DNA from: Pelomyxa schiedti
Taxonomy: Eukaryota; Evosea; Pelobiontida; Pelomyxidae
NCBI GenBank assembly: GCA_020536535.1
Contig: JAHLWZ010000222.1
Span: 62,001-126,000 of the forward strand
DNA length: 64,000 nucleotides
Direction: 5' to 3'
In this document: positions 11,513 through 22,518 of the stretch, piece after piece
Layout of the letters: each line of letters begins with the position of its first letter
How positions within the stretch are numbered: position 1 is the first letter of the stretch
Notes under the pieces: generated by a model
Told to the model about the DNA's origin: nothing
Databases searched by the model: none
Seen by the model: only the letters and a program-made list of their open reading frames with translations
Position numbers and translations under genes: made by a program

Positions 11513-13022
11513 TCAAAACCGAGAATAGAAGTTGTAGCGGTCCGTTCTGGCCCGGACTTCTTCCTGTAAAACCAGTGAAAAGGTTGAAGAGAAAGGGTGA
11601 CAAACCATGGAGATATCTTCATGTGCAAATACAAGTCTGGAGCCGGTTGATCTCGGTACTTCTGGTGTTGAGGTTGAGGTGGAATCGTTTGCATTCGTTG
11701 TGTCAGAGGAATTCTGTGGGTATTGAGGTGTTTCAGTTTGTGGCTGTTGTTGAGTTGGTGTAGTTTGTAATGGGAGTGGTTGCTGCTGGGTGGGAGCGAG
11801 ATTGGGTGCCTCAGTTTTGACAGTCTTATTTTGTCCAGGTACATCGGCTTGTCGGGTTTGTTCAGGAGGCAAGGAATCTGTTTTGTAGAAATAAATGACA
11901 GTGTTAAGAATTGAAGGTGCAAAAAAAAGCTCGGCCATTGCACCAAGTTAATGATTGTTGGGTAGTGTTTAGTGCATTACATTGGTGGGGGTGCATACTG
12001 CTTTAAGATCAAGAAAGGGATTGAAGAAACACAATACAAATATTATTAAGAGAAGCGAACTAAATAGACAGACACCAGTGTATGCAATATTGTTTTGTTT
12101 TGTTGGTTTTTTAAAAGGCGAACAAATGAGGAGAAACACAAATGATTATTTTCAAATAATGACACTAACCTGGAATTGGTGTTTGAGTAGAGATACTTGT
12201 GTTCGATGATGTTGTAGTGCTAGTCACTGGACTGTCAGGTGGGTCTGGAGTGCTTGAGGTCACTTGAGTTTCCAAAGGGGCATTCTGTAAGTATTTAGAC
12301 ACTAAAGCTTAGTACAAAGTAAAAACCGTATTTGGTGCGGCGGGGTTCATCCAGGCAAGATTGGGGTAAGGTAACGCTCCAGGCATGGGAAATCCTGGCA
12401 TAAACGGGTTTTGCATCCTACACAACGAATAAATTGAAATTATGAGAAAAAAAAGAGGAAGCAGTTTACGGATAAAGAAGACCCGGAGGAAGTGCGTTTT
12501 GTATGATTTCCTGATGTTTCAACTTCACATACAGGTCTGGGTCTTCACCCTTCTCTGCATTTGAAGTTAGTGATGAGGAAGTAACCTAAGGCAACCTTTG
12601 GCTTCGTGCACAAGAACGTCATCTTCTGGGATTCCGTCCATACCACATATTTCCGGTCCTGGAACGGTGTCTCGATTGGGTTTAGAGTTGGGAATCCTAA
12701 CCGAGGAGAAATCAGCATGCAATACTGAATGGGAAGAACAAGAAGGGGACACTTTGAGATATTCTCTTTGTGGACTTGCGAAACGTGTATTGTCAGCCCA
12801 CCTGCTGTTGACATTTTTTTGTGGCACACATGGCACTTAAAGTGCTTTGCTTTTTGGTGTTGGATTAAAATCTTCTCGTCCTCGAACGTTCTGTCGCAAT
12901 ACCTGGATGACAAAAAAAAAGGGCGAGTTAAGCAACGCACTTCACCAAGTCGCTAAAGGAGAGATCTCACACCAACACCACGGTCTCGTTTCGCTAGTCG
13001 CCTTCTTCTTACGCTTCCCCAT
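11513..13022 (-). CDS. BuGZ/ZNF207-like C2H2 zinc-finger protein
   Basis: ATG at 13022 gives [18 protein letters not shown], and splicing adds [40 protein letters not shown] and VHKENI. This is the paired C2H2 finger block at the extreme N-terminus of BuGZ/ZNF207, including its characteristic WCWYC and [18 protein letters not shown] signatures. An exon with [15 protein letters not shown] matches the conserved segment after the fingers. The middle is Pro/Met-rich then Ser/Thr/Gln-rich. The end, HEDISM spliced to [10 protein letters not shown], mirrors the family's conserved C-terminal tail. In animals BuGZ binds microtubules and Bub3 and supports spindle assembly; I did not identify a Bub3-binding GLEBS motif by eye. 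It shares a promoter gap of about 110 bases with the divergent transporter gene. Confidence 0.85.
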
Positions 13023-13130
13023 CCGCTTTGTGGTTTTTTTTCTTTTTGTTTTCTCTTTCAACCAGTTTAATTTTCCGAAGAGATCTGAGCAGGGAAATAA
13101 TTGCACGAAGACAGGACAGGTCGTCGTTTC

Positions 13131-14789
13131 ATGTCCGAAACAGACGCACTGTTGAAACCCGGATCTGTCCAAGAAGAGTCGAGTGGTGGGGAGATCGCAC
13201 GAGGGAAGGGCGATGCCGGAAATGCGAGCGGTGAAAAGAGCGTTCTTGAGATCCAACACAGGACGTGGCAGGTCAACTTCATATTCATTCTGGTTGCTGG
13301 TCGTAGTTTTGCTCAAGGAATATCATCCATAACGCCGGTGTACTTTCGTGATTGGCTTGGGTGCAGTACATCGGTGTCTTCTGCAATAGCTGTGAGTTTT
13401 ACAACTTCACTTTACTTCCCTCTTGTTCGTCTTTTTTTTTTTTTTTAAAACAAGCCTCCTCCACTATCAAGACAGAATGTTAATCTTGCCGTATACTATG
13501 GCTCTGGATTAGTAGGGGGTGCACTGGCCGACACATTCGCAGGGCACTTCAGTGTCATATCCCTTGGTTGCTTGATAGCATTGATTTCTCTCACTATTCT
13601 TGTGGGGTTCAGTTGAGTTCCTCGTTTACTTCCACCTTGTCTTGGCACCTGCTTATTTACTCCAGGTATGTTTGTGGAATCAATAGGTATCACAGTGACT
13701 TCTTTGCTATTCTTCTATGCATCAGGAGTTATGGGACCATCTGTTTCTGCATTTATTGGAGATCAGTTTCTTGAATCACAAAGTGTAAAACGCACTTCCG
13801 CTTATAGCTGGTATTACTTGTGGTACTCAGTGGCGGGCATTCCATCCACAATTTTGCTACCAATAATTTTTGATATCACTGAGCCTTGGGTTGCATTTCT
13901 TCTGTGCTTGATCGCATTCCTTATAGTGATGCTCCCCTTCTTTCTGCCGGCGCCGTTGTACGATAAACGGCCCCCAAAACGAGGTACCTATGTCATTGTT
14001 TGCAAGATATTTTGGTCAGCTCTGAGAAAGTGTTTTATGTCAAAGGAATCCAGTCATTCCTCTTTTCTGGACCGTGCCAAAGAAGACAATGACCCCGAGC
14101 GAGTCGAAGATGTGAAAATGGCTCTTAGAGTGTTGAGCATTTTTTTGACTCTCCCATTGTTTTGGGGCATTTTTTTTCAGATTAACTCGCTGTGGATTTT
14201 TCAAGCTTCAGGTTACCATTACCTACTTCTTCTTTTTTGTTCTTATTACTTCGTTGTAGACATGGACTGCAATATCGGGGGCTGGGTTCTTCCTTATGCC
14301 GAAGTCGGGTGCTTGAACAGTATAAGCGATGTCATCCTAATCCCGATATTTGATCGTATCGTGTATCCTTTGTGCAAACGCTTGGGCATGAAAGTGACTC
14401 CTCTCCGTAAAATGGTTTCTGGTCTGTGTGCAACAGTTGCAGCCGTTCTCGTAGCTGGATTGGTGCAACTCGCAATAGAGCGAAACCCAGACGATTTGCT
14501 CCCAGTATCTCTCATCATACCCCAATACGTCATTGTCTCCATTGCGGAAGTTCTTCTAAGCGTTACGGCATATGATTTTGCGTACTCCGAAGCACCTTCA
14601 ACAATGCGCGGATTTTTGACTTCAATGTGGTTTCTCACAATCGCACTTGGCAATGGCGTCACTGCATGTCTTGCTTTAATCCCCTTTGCGAGTTCCACCA
14701 CCTCCTTTTTGCTTGCTGGCCTTACTGTGGTTATTACGGTTGCATTTTGTTTTTTTGCCGTAAAGTACAAATACAAAAATAAGCCTTGA
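13131..14789 (+). CDS. POT/PTR-family (SLC15-like) oligopeptide transporter
   Basis: ATG at 13131 starts a hydrophilic leader (MSETDALLKPGSVQEE), then exons with many membrane spans. Family landmarks appear in order: a span followed by YYGSGLVGGALADTFAG, the PTR signature region ASGVMGPSVSAFIGDQF, YSWYYLWYSVAG, FWGIFFQINSLWIFQASG, IFDRIVYPLCKRLGMKVTPL, PQYVIVSIAEVLLSVTAYD and FAYSEAPSTMRGFLTSMW. The stop is at 14789 after KYKYKNKP. POT proteins use the proton gradient to import di- and tripeptides or nitrate. The usual ExxER motif of the first span is not clear in the first exon (GRSFAQGISSITPVYF), so coupling may differ. It lies head-to-head with the BuGZ-like gene. Confidence 0.85.
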
Positions 14790-14898
14790 GCAGTTTAAAT
14801 CTTTGTTGCACAACACCGAAATGAACATAGTTTACAACAAAGCCCTAAGTTCAGAAGGAAACTGGTTTCTTACACAGTTTTATTTTAGGTTTCTGGTT

Positions 14899-17800
14899 TT
14901 ACAGTATTGAACACTTGGATCGTCCTGATTTGCGTTTGGACTCGGGTACTGTGGCGGCCACGAATTTACGCATCTCGCGGACAAGCTCAGTAAATACCTG
15001 GTCTCAAATTAGGGATCGAAAGGGTTTGTACGGGAGGGAATACCTCGTCGACGTTTATTCTGGCTTTGGCGGAGGTGGCAAAGAAGCGAACTCCAAAGCC
15101 ACTGGCCATGTCTTCGGCTTCTTGTTGTTTGACTTGGATAAGGTGCACCAGATCGCTCTTGTTTCCAACAAGAATGAGAGGAACCTTTGACTGGTCCTTC
15201 ACTTGAAGAATGTGCTCTCTCAGGGAGCCAACTTCCTGGAAGCTCGCTCTTGCAGTGAGTGCAAATACGAGGAGGAAGCCTTGGCCTGTTCGCATGTACT
15301 GATCTCGCATAGCAGAGTACTCTTCTTGTCCTGCTGTGTCCAGAATGTTTAGGACACAAGGAACATCATCAACAGTAACTTGTTTTCGGTAGCTGTCCTC
15401 GATCGTGGGATCGTACTCCTCTGCGGAGGTGTAAGTTTACTGGAAAGCCAAGAAAAGGGAGAACATACCAATGAAATGGTTCTGTACAAAGGATATAGTC
15501 AGAGCAGATTTCCCTACACCACCAGTGCCCACTACCACAATCTTGAACTCATCACTCATTGCTCCTGGTGTAGCTTTTCCACCAGGGCCCGGTCTTGGTG
15601 TTTGTGGGTTAGTTGCCCCACGGCCAGTACCTGTTGCTGGTTGTGCTTTTGACGGTTGGGGTGTTGGTGTTGGTGCTGGTGTTGGCTTTGGTTGTACAGG
15701 TTGAACCGGCTGTACTGGCTGCGTTGGCTGCACAGGTTGAGCGGGTTGTACTGGTTGCACGGGCTGAACAGGTTGAACAGGTTGTACAGGTTGAGTGGGT
15801 TGGACAGGCTGAGCAGTAGTTGCAACTGGAGAAGGAGTGGTTGGGGTCAGTACTGTAGCCTATAACACCGTTAAGGAAAAACAATTGTAACTGGAAAAGG
15901 GTACCTCGAGTGGGGACTGTTGAGTAGGGGATGATTGCTGGGTTGGTGCTGCTGTTACTGGAGGAGGCTGGGTTGGAGGAAGTGAGGGCTGGCTGGGTTG
16001 CGGAGGATATGCTGGAACTTGTGGGGGTAGTTGCATCGGGATTGAAGGAGGGGGCTGTTCGGCAGGCAGTGGGGTAGGAGCGGGAGGAAGAGTAGATGGA
16101 ACAGTGGTTGGGGCTGGTTGGGGAGTGGTAGGGGCAACAGGGGCAGGAGTAGGATCAAGTTGCGCAACTTCGGGCATTGGAGCAGGAGGAAGGAAAACGG
16201 GGGGTGGGGGAATATCGAGTAAGAACTAGTAAGAGGTAAGAATAAAGCGGCTGAAAACTACTACTTACGTTTTCGTCGAAAGGAGGGGGACCTGTTAAGG
16301 GAGTTGCCGGAGCTGTCTCTGGAACTGGGGCCGGAGCAGTAACTGGCACGGTTGTGTTTTGTGTTGGTTGTGAAGGGGCCATGGTGTCGAAAACCAGGTC
16401 ATCAAGACTGTCAGTTGCCTTCGATCCAAGAAGGATTTGTTCCAAAAGATCCGCAGTATTGTCTTCTTGAGTATTTTCGGGAGCATCATTGGGGGTAGGA
16501 GGTGCAGGTGGAAGAGATAAAACAGCAGTATCGGGCTCAACAGGGGGAGGGGTAGCAGGAGTGAGATCAATTGGTGTTGTAGGAGTTGGTGGTGCGACGG
16601 GAGTTGCAACTGGAGTGGGAGTTGGAGGAGCCACTGGAGGTGCAACGGCAGTGGGTGGGGCAACGGGTGGAGGTAAAGCAGTTGGCGGTGCTACTGGAGT
16701 TGGGGGAGCTACTGGTGGAGCTACTACTGTTGGTGTTGGAGTAGGAGGTGTTACTGGTGGGGCTGCAGGGGTTGGTGGAGCAACTGGAGGAGCAACTGGT
16801 GTTGGTGTTGGGGGAGCAACTGGAGGTGATACCACTGTCGGGGGAGCAACTGGAGGTGATACCACTGTCGGGGGAGCAACAGGCTGTGCCACGGGCGTAG
16901 CTGTTGGAGTTGGGGTAACCGGTACCGGGGTTGGCGACGGAGGGGAAACAGGTGCTGGTGTGGGCGTTGGTGTTGGTGTTGCCACTGGAGTTGGAGTGGG
17001 TGTTGGTGTTGGTGTTGGAGCAACCACCGGTGTTGGTGTGGGAGTAGGGGTCACCACAGCAGCAGGCGCCGGTGTGGGAGTAGGAGTAGGAGGGGACTGA
17101 GGCACAACGTGGTTTTGGGGCCCGGGTTGGATAGCAGTTCCCCGTCCTCCTTGAGGAAGCCCTCTACCTACTGGACCTCCTGGAACGCCTGGACCTCCTG
17201 GACCACCTCGACCACCAGGTCCAGGAGGAGGATTAAAAGGTATAACCTCCACAAAAGCAGCGGGAAGGAATCCAGATTGACCATTGCGGAGCTGTCCTTC
17301 TAGCCAATCATCAGGATACACGTTGATCAGCTGAATACGGTCGTTCTTGGAAAATTTGAGCACCGTAGGTTCTTCGTCTATGTGAAACATTAGGAGAAAG
17401 AGAAAAGCGTGGGATTAAAAACCTGTATAATCGAACGAGGCGACAGACTCCAACTTGAATTCCGGAGTGGGCACAACAGTTCCATCCGGCATCGTCTGAG
17501 GTGGAGGGGGCACATCGGGCATTGGTGGTTCTTGAACCTGAAGACTCATGAAATCTGCAAACTCAATAATGAAAGCTATAGCTCGCGTGCAGGGAGGTGG
17601 AATCTGCTCTGTAAGCTCAATCGTAGGCCGTAGAAGATACTTGGCAAAGATATCCGCCACAGTGTTTACTGGAAGACCGCTGGAGTGTAAATACGACGCC
17701 AGGCTGAGAACTATGTTACGGCACACCGGAGGCATCTTGTGCAATAAAACTCGCATCTGAAGTCCTCTCGTTCGGGGGTTTGGTATTCCCGCCACTCGCA

Positions 17801-18134
17801 GAACGGTGAAGTAAAATTTAGGCGGAATAACCGGATGCGGTAGCATTTTGAAGTATAGAACCAATACACCGGCAACAACTTGTACGTTTTCTTCGAGCGT
17901 AACTGGGTGGTCCCCTGTGGGGGTTGGATCCGCTGCGTACTGATCGAATTTGATCTTAAGCTGCTTGATGCTTTCGTGCTCAACGCTCATTTCGAAGAGA
18001 TCCGACTGTGCGGGAACCAGAGCGCATAAGATCTCCAGAGTTTTTTCTATCGGAACTGGGAGCGATGCACCGGGCGGCAAAGCGCGACCCAAAGGAAGTC
18101 CAAAAACTGACTCGTTCGGTGGTGGGGCCGACAT
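14899..18134 (-). CDS. RhoGAP-SH3-(Pro/Thr linker)-Ras fusion protein
   Basis: One open gene from ATG 18134 to stop 14899, about 1000 residues. (1) A RhoGAP fold: [57 protein letters not shown]. At the site of the family GIFRxSG loop it reads SDLFEMSVE, so the catalytic arginine finger is Glu. (2) An SH3 split by an intron: [45 protein letters not shown]. (3) About 500 residues of PTP, PVAPPT and QPVQPT repeats. (4) A complete Ras: [14 protein letters not shown], switch [45 protein letters not shown], and C-terminal KCSIL, a CAAX box. The frame runs open from the linker through [19 protein letters not shown] into Ras, so they are one product. See findings. Confidence 0.85.
15660..17100 (-). 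repeat. Low-complexity Pro/Thr/Gln/Val repeats in the Ras fusion linker
   Basis: Degenerate units code for QPVQPT (15.66-15.84 kb), PTPTP and PVAPPT (16.6-17.1 kb). A 30-base unit containing ggagcaactggaggtgatac is repeated exactly in tandem at about 16.81-16.87 kb. They encode the linker between SH3 and Ras. Confidence 0.8.
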
Positions 18135-18561
18135 CGGTTTTTATTTGTTTTGTGGTGCGGTTTTTTTTTTTTTAAGTTGTGGTGCGCAGGGGTGCTAGGG
18201 TGTCTATTTTATTTTTGTGTGCGTTTGTTCTCTTTTTCGTTTGTTGGGTTTTTCGATGGTATTTTTGTGTTTACGAAAAAAAAGGTGCCGAATATCAAAA
18301 AGGGGATAAAATTATCGCAGACGACGTTCAATTAATTTCCTTTTCGTCCAAATGGGAAACTGAGGCGAAATTCCACGTCAGCGGTTTAAATAAAACACTT
18401 CAAACAAGGTTCTTTTTTTTTACTTTATTTGTTTGTTTTTACACAGCGATAGCTCCTGAGATAGCGTTCTGCACCGCAAGGTTAATACAGGAAATGTAAT
18501 TCAAGAATGAAACCTTTAGGCAGTTCTGCGCTCCCGGTATGTAAGTTATAACGTACCTAAG
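18135..18561. other. Intergenic region, 427 bases
   Basis: Between the start of the Ras fusion gene and the end of SFT2 on the same strand. It contains T-rich runs near 18160-18170 and 18410-18420. It presumably holds the promoter of the fusion gene and the 3' untranslated region of SFT2. No other feature is seen. Confidence 0.4.
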
Positions 18562-19190
18562 TCACGATGTTAACATAGTTATGGAAGAACACTGGGTGTA
18601 CCAGAAAAGAGCTCCCATTTGTATGATAGCACAGATCAACGCCAGTATAAATGACCAGTCCATCTGTAAAACACTAAGATAAGCGGTAACGATAGGATGC
18701 AGTCATACCACTACAACAACAATGGTCAAAATTATGGAAATGAGGAAGACACTTGTAGCGATAATTCTATGCACATTAAACATGTTTTTGAGCTGTCGCA
18801 CTGGGCCAACAATGAACAGTGTTCTTAACAAGGTTGGAAATTGAGGGAAAAGAAAGAAATTACACACGATGCAATGAAGCTAATGTTACTCAAAGTGTAC
18901 AAAATGACAAAAGTTGTAGGGGAGATAACAAACACGCAAAATCCCTTTTATTGGTTTTTCACCAGAGGTCAGTAACATCGTAGCGATAAAAATGTTATTA
19001 TACTACAATGAGGGAATGAATATAGACACACGATAATGAGCATGACAACGCCAATACCAACAGTAATGGCGAAACCGAGGATGCGCGTTTTCAGCGACAA
19101 TTTGAGGTAGTCATCGAACTGATCGAAGACCGATGGTTCTTGCGGTTGGCTGCTTGACTCACCACTTATTAAGTTCTTAATAGAGTCCAT
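18562..19190 (-). CDS. SFT2-family Golgi vesicle transport membrane protein
   Basis: ATG at 19190 gives an acidic leader (MDSIKNLISGESSSQPQEP), then YLKLSLKTRILGFAITVGIG, the signature start of SFT2 proteins (LSLxTRxxGF). Later exons give FVILYTLSNISFIAS, LFIVGPVRQLKNMFNVHRII (the FLxGPxxQLKxMF motif), a span ATSVFLISIILTIVVVV and WSFILALICAIIQMGALFWY, ending QCSSITMLTS before the stop at 18562. Four membrane spans are expected and visible. SFT2 proteins act in fusion of endosome-derived vesicles with the late Golgi. The length is about the family norm. The terminal YIPxxR motif is replaced by a short unrelated tail. It sits downstream, on the same strand, of the RNF10-like gene. Confidence 0.85.
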
Positions 19191-19391
19191 CTCGGTGGGT
19201 GACGCGGCTAGATCCTTGTAATCTTTTTTTTTCTGTTTTGTTGTTGTGGTTTGATTAAATTGCGGAAGTTAGTCCAATTTTTTTAACAGTAAATCCCAAA
19301 CAAATTCGTGAGATGATTTTGGGGTATTGTTTGCTTGGATTTTTTGGCATTGTTAGCACTGGGTGTGGAGAGGACAGGAATTGGGACACAT

Positions 19392-22305
19392 TCACAGCCT
19401 GACATTGGAGAAAAGCACTTGGTCTTTCTTTCTCCTGCTGTTTCGTTTACTTTGTTGTTGGTGTTGTGTTGTTGGTGTGGGTGTTTTTTTCTTTTTGGAG
19501 GATATGGGTGTGGTGCTTGTATTTATTTTTTCAGCTGTTGTTGGTGTGTTTGTATTTGCTGCAGCGGAAGTTGCAGTTGAACCTGTACTTGTACTTGTAT
19601 TCGTAGTCGTGGATGTGGATGTGGATGTGGGTGTGAGTGTTGTTGTGGTTCCAGCTTTAATTGTGGATGCAGTTATAACTGTGGTCCCGATTTTGGGTGT
19701 GGATGTGGTTATTGGAGGGGACAATGCGGGAATTGCCTGGGGATTGGAGAGGGGTGTGGGTGCAAGTCGCGGTACAGCAGCGGTAGCATTGCTGAGGGCG
19801 GGCGATGCCGGAAGAATTGTGGGACTGAGGGGTGCTGCTGGTTGTTGTGGTGAGGGAGATGAAGTGGAAGGTGCGGGTGATGTGATGATTGTGGATGCGG
19901 ATGGTGAGGAAGTGGCTTTAGGTTTGGGTGCAGAGCGGAGTATATCCGCAAAAGTGGGATGCTCAGAAGGTGGTTTTTCTGCTGTGATACGGGGTGCTGG
20001 TGACTTTCGGCGGACCGGCTTCGGTTTCACTGTTTCAGCCTCGGGAGGTACAGTTGCGGACGCCTCTTGTTCCAGTGCAGCCTCCTCTTGTTGTGCTCGT
20101 CGTATCTCTGCTGCTCTAACTGCCTGGGCAAATGACATTTTCACTTCAGTGGGTTCTGCGGGAGGTGTGACAGTATCGTTTGCTGATGTAGTAGTTGTAG
20201 TAGAAGCAGCAGTACTCGTTGGGGGTGTGATTTTACCAGTGTCCCCTTTATCGTGATCTTGAGCACTGCCAACATCGTGAATTCTGCCAACTTCAGGAAA
20301 ATCTCGGGACGAGAAAATAGGACGATCATCCATAATGCCGGAAAATATGGCAGCTTTTGGGTAGGTGATACAGAGCGGGCGTTGTGCTCTAGCCATCACT
20401 TTTTCGTGTTCAGCTTGGCGATGCTGCCGACGTGACTGACGATGCGCAAGTTCCGAAGCAAATTTATGTATGGTGGGCGGCGAAACTAAACCGGAAAGAT
20501 CCAGCTCCGCAAACGCAAAACTACAAGTTAGAGGCAAATGTGATGTTACTGGGTAAAGACGACGACTTTCCTTGGGAGACAAATTAAGGAGAGAAACAAG
20601 GCTCGACAAACCTCATTTTGGATAATTTCCTCAATTTCAATGATTGGTGCAGTCAATTGCTGGCTTACATTGGATCCAAATTCAGTATAAAGCATCTTCA
20701 AGTTCAGTGGATGTAAAAATATCAGTTGTCCACTAGTTTCTTTTGTTGAGTTGTATATTCAGTTTTGTTTCTGCGTAGTTGTGGTTTTACCCTGATACAG
20801 GGGGATAGCATTAACAGGGAACTCTTTTGGTGTTTCAACTGCAGTGGTAGGTGCAATAGTCTGTTATTATTCATTCAATTCTTACGTCAAGTAAAATATG
20901 GAAAAAACTTCATCAGAGGAACTTGATATTTCATCCTACAAAAATCATCACTGGAAAACACCTTTAAGGATTACCTCATCACATTCTTCCAATCCAGGTA
21001 TCTAGAAATTTGTGAAGTTTACCTCATTTATAGTGAGTTATACTTGTGACGAGCACCGGGGTTTCCTCACTGGGGGTGTCCTGATATTATTAAGCGCTTT
21101 CATCAAGAATTCAAGTGATGGATCGCTTTCAGTTTCGGCCTCTTGTATGGCAACCAAAATTTGCCTTTCTTCCTCTTCGAGAATATTTCTGGGGAAAACA
21201 TGTTAGAAAGTTTGAAAATGTTTCTTTCAGTAAACAACTTTTTATGGGTACCAACAGTAAAGCGAGAATACTGCTGGAAGGGTTCCTCCATTCGGGGGAT
21301 ATGTTGTCCATGGGAAGAGTCCTCCCAATATTGTAGTGGGACGGGGATTGTTGATTGCTTTTGTGGTTCCAGTCAGTGTGCTTTTGTGACAAATAAAAAA
21401 TAACTTGGGAGCGGAACAGAAGTATAAAGGAGATCTTGTCTCCAGCAGAGTATTTTTGGACCACAGATACAATGGAACTTTTCATTTCCTTTTTAAAAGG
21501 AATTCAATTACTTTCACAAACAAAGGAATATTCACATTGAGCATGATTGTCTCTGTGCACAATGGGCACGTACCCGCTGCTGGTGTTGCACCATAGGAAA
21601 AATAACGTATGATACACGCAAGGCAAAAAATGTGACCACACAAGGAAGCACGTCTGAAAACAGTTAAAAAGAAAGATGCAAAGTAATATTGCAACGGTGC
21701 AACAACTGAATCCAAGCAAATGGGACTAATTCAGTTAATGGTATGCATAGAACAAGTAAGACTACCATTCATAATTAGTATGTGTAGTATGCACCACAGC
21801 TTCGACATCCTCCCAATCAACTGGAGTGTCTGGGTCTAAAGGAAACTAAACAATTAAATAAAAAGAAACTCGGAACCCCACTTGTAATCAAGTCAGAGTG
21901 ATCAGACTTGATTACAAAACGGTAGCTACAAATAATCAGTCATAAGACACAGAACAGGAAAGTATACTTGGCATGAATAAATTTGCCCTTGTTGTACGGT
22001 GTGCTATCATTCCTACGAGGAACTGTCATACGCCTGGTAACGTGATTTTAATAAACAAAGATGGTGCTCCAAGAAAAAACCTTCTCCCTGAGGACGGTTT
22101 TTGAATTTGTGGTAAACGAAAGTTGAGCAAATAGTTGCCAGTTTCCACCTACCATACAAACTGTGACAACTACCCAAAAAACAAAACAAAAAAAAAACAG
22201 GTTACAAACTGGCAATTTCTTTGTATGCCTATTCTTTGTCCTATGCGTTTGACCCCCATCACGCTCTCTCGTAACCGTGTCCCGCCGGTGCGCGTCCTCG
22301 CTCAT
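19392..22305 (-). CDS. RNF10-like RING-finger E3 ubiquitin ligase
   Basis: ATG at 22305 starts a basic leader (MSEDAHRRDTVTRERDGG). The next exons give RRNDSTPYNKGKFIHAKY and DPDTPVDWEDVEAVVHTT, which align with the RNF10 segment before its RING. A RING-type exon follows with CGHIFCLACIIRYFSYGA and GTCPLC, consistent with a C3HC4 finger; the first cysteine pair must lie in a preceding short exon. After the RING come acidic and mixed exons, then a long exon (20609 to 19392) with an Arg/Gln-rich helix, MSFAQAVRAAEIRRAQQEE, HPTFADILRSAPKPK, and a Ser/Thr/Pro-rich tail ending KDQVLFSNVRL. RNF10 proteins ubiquitylate ribosomal proteins uS3 and uS5 in animals; the same role here is inference. Confidence 0.75.
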
Positions 22306-22518
22306 ACTGAATATTCAGTTGATTCTGGAATTTCGGTTTTCGGAAAATGAAGTCATTCAGTGCCGCGAATCACAACACAACAGCAGGCTGAGTGTTCGGA
22401 GCCGTTGCGGGTGATGGAACAAGCCACATTGCTGCTCCAAATAAACAAACGAACATGAACAAGAAAGGGAAAAGGAAACACTGTTGGGGTAAATGAAAGG
22501 ATAACTATCCTTATTTAT

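Noticed and set aside
15000-15600. Ras as a separate gene starting at the Met of [11 protein letters not shown]
   Set aside because: The frame is open upstream through the linker, the exon upstream joins in frame, and there is no intergenic gap; kept as the main alternative to test.
16489-17100. Gly/Val/Thr-rich plus-strand frame opposite the Ras-fusion linker
   Set aside because: Antisense of the PTP/PVAPPT repeats.
19363-20256. 297-residue plus-strand frame opposite the RNF10-like tail
   Set aside because: Composition (VVV, GVG, AAAE) is the complement of a Ser/Thr/Pro-rich coding exon; no motif.
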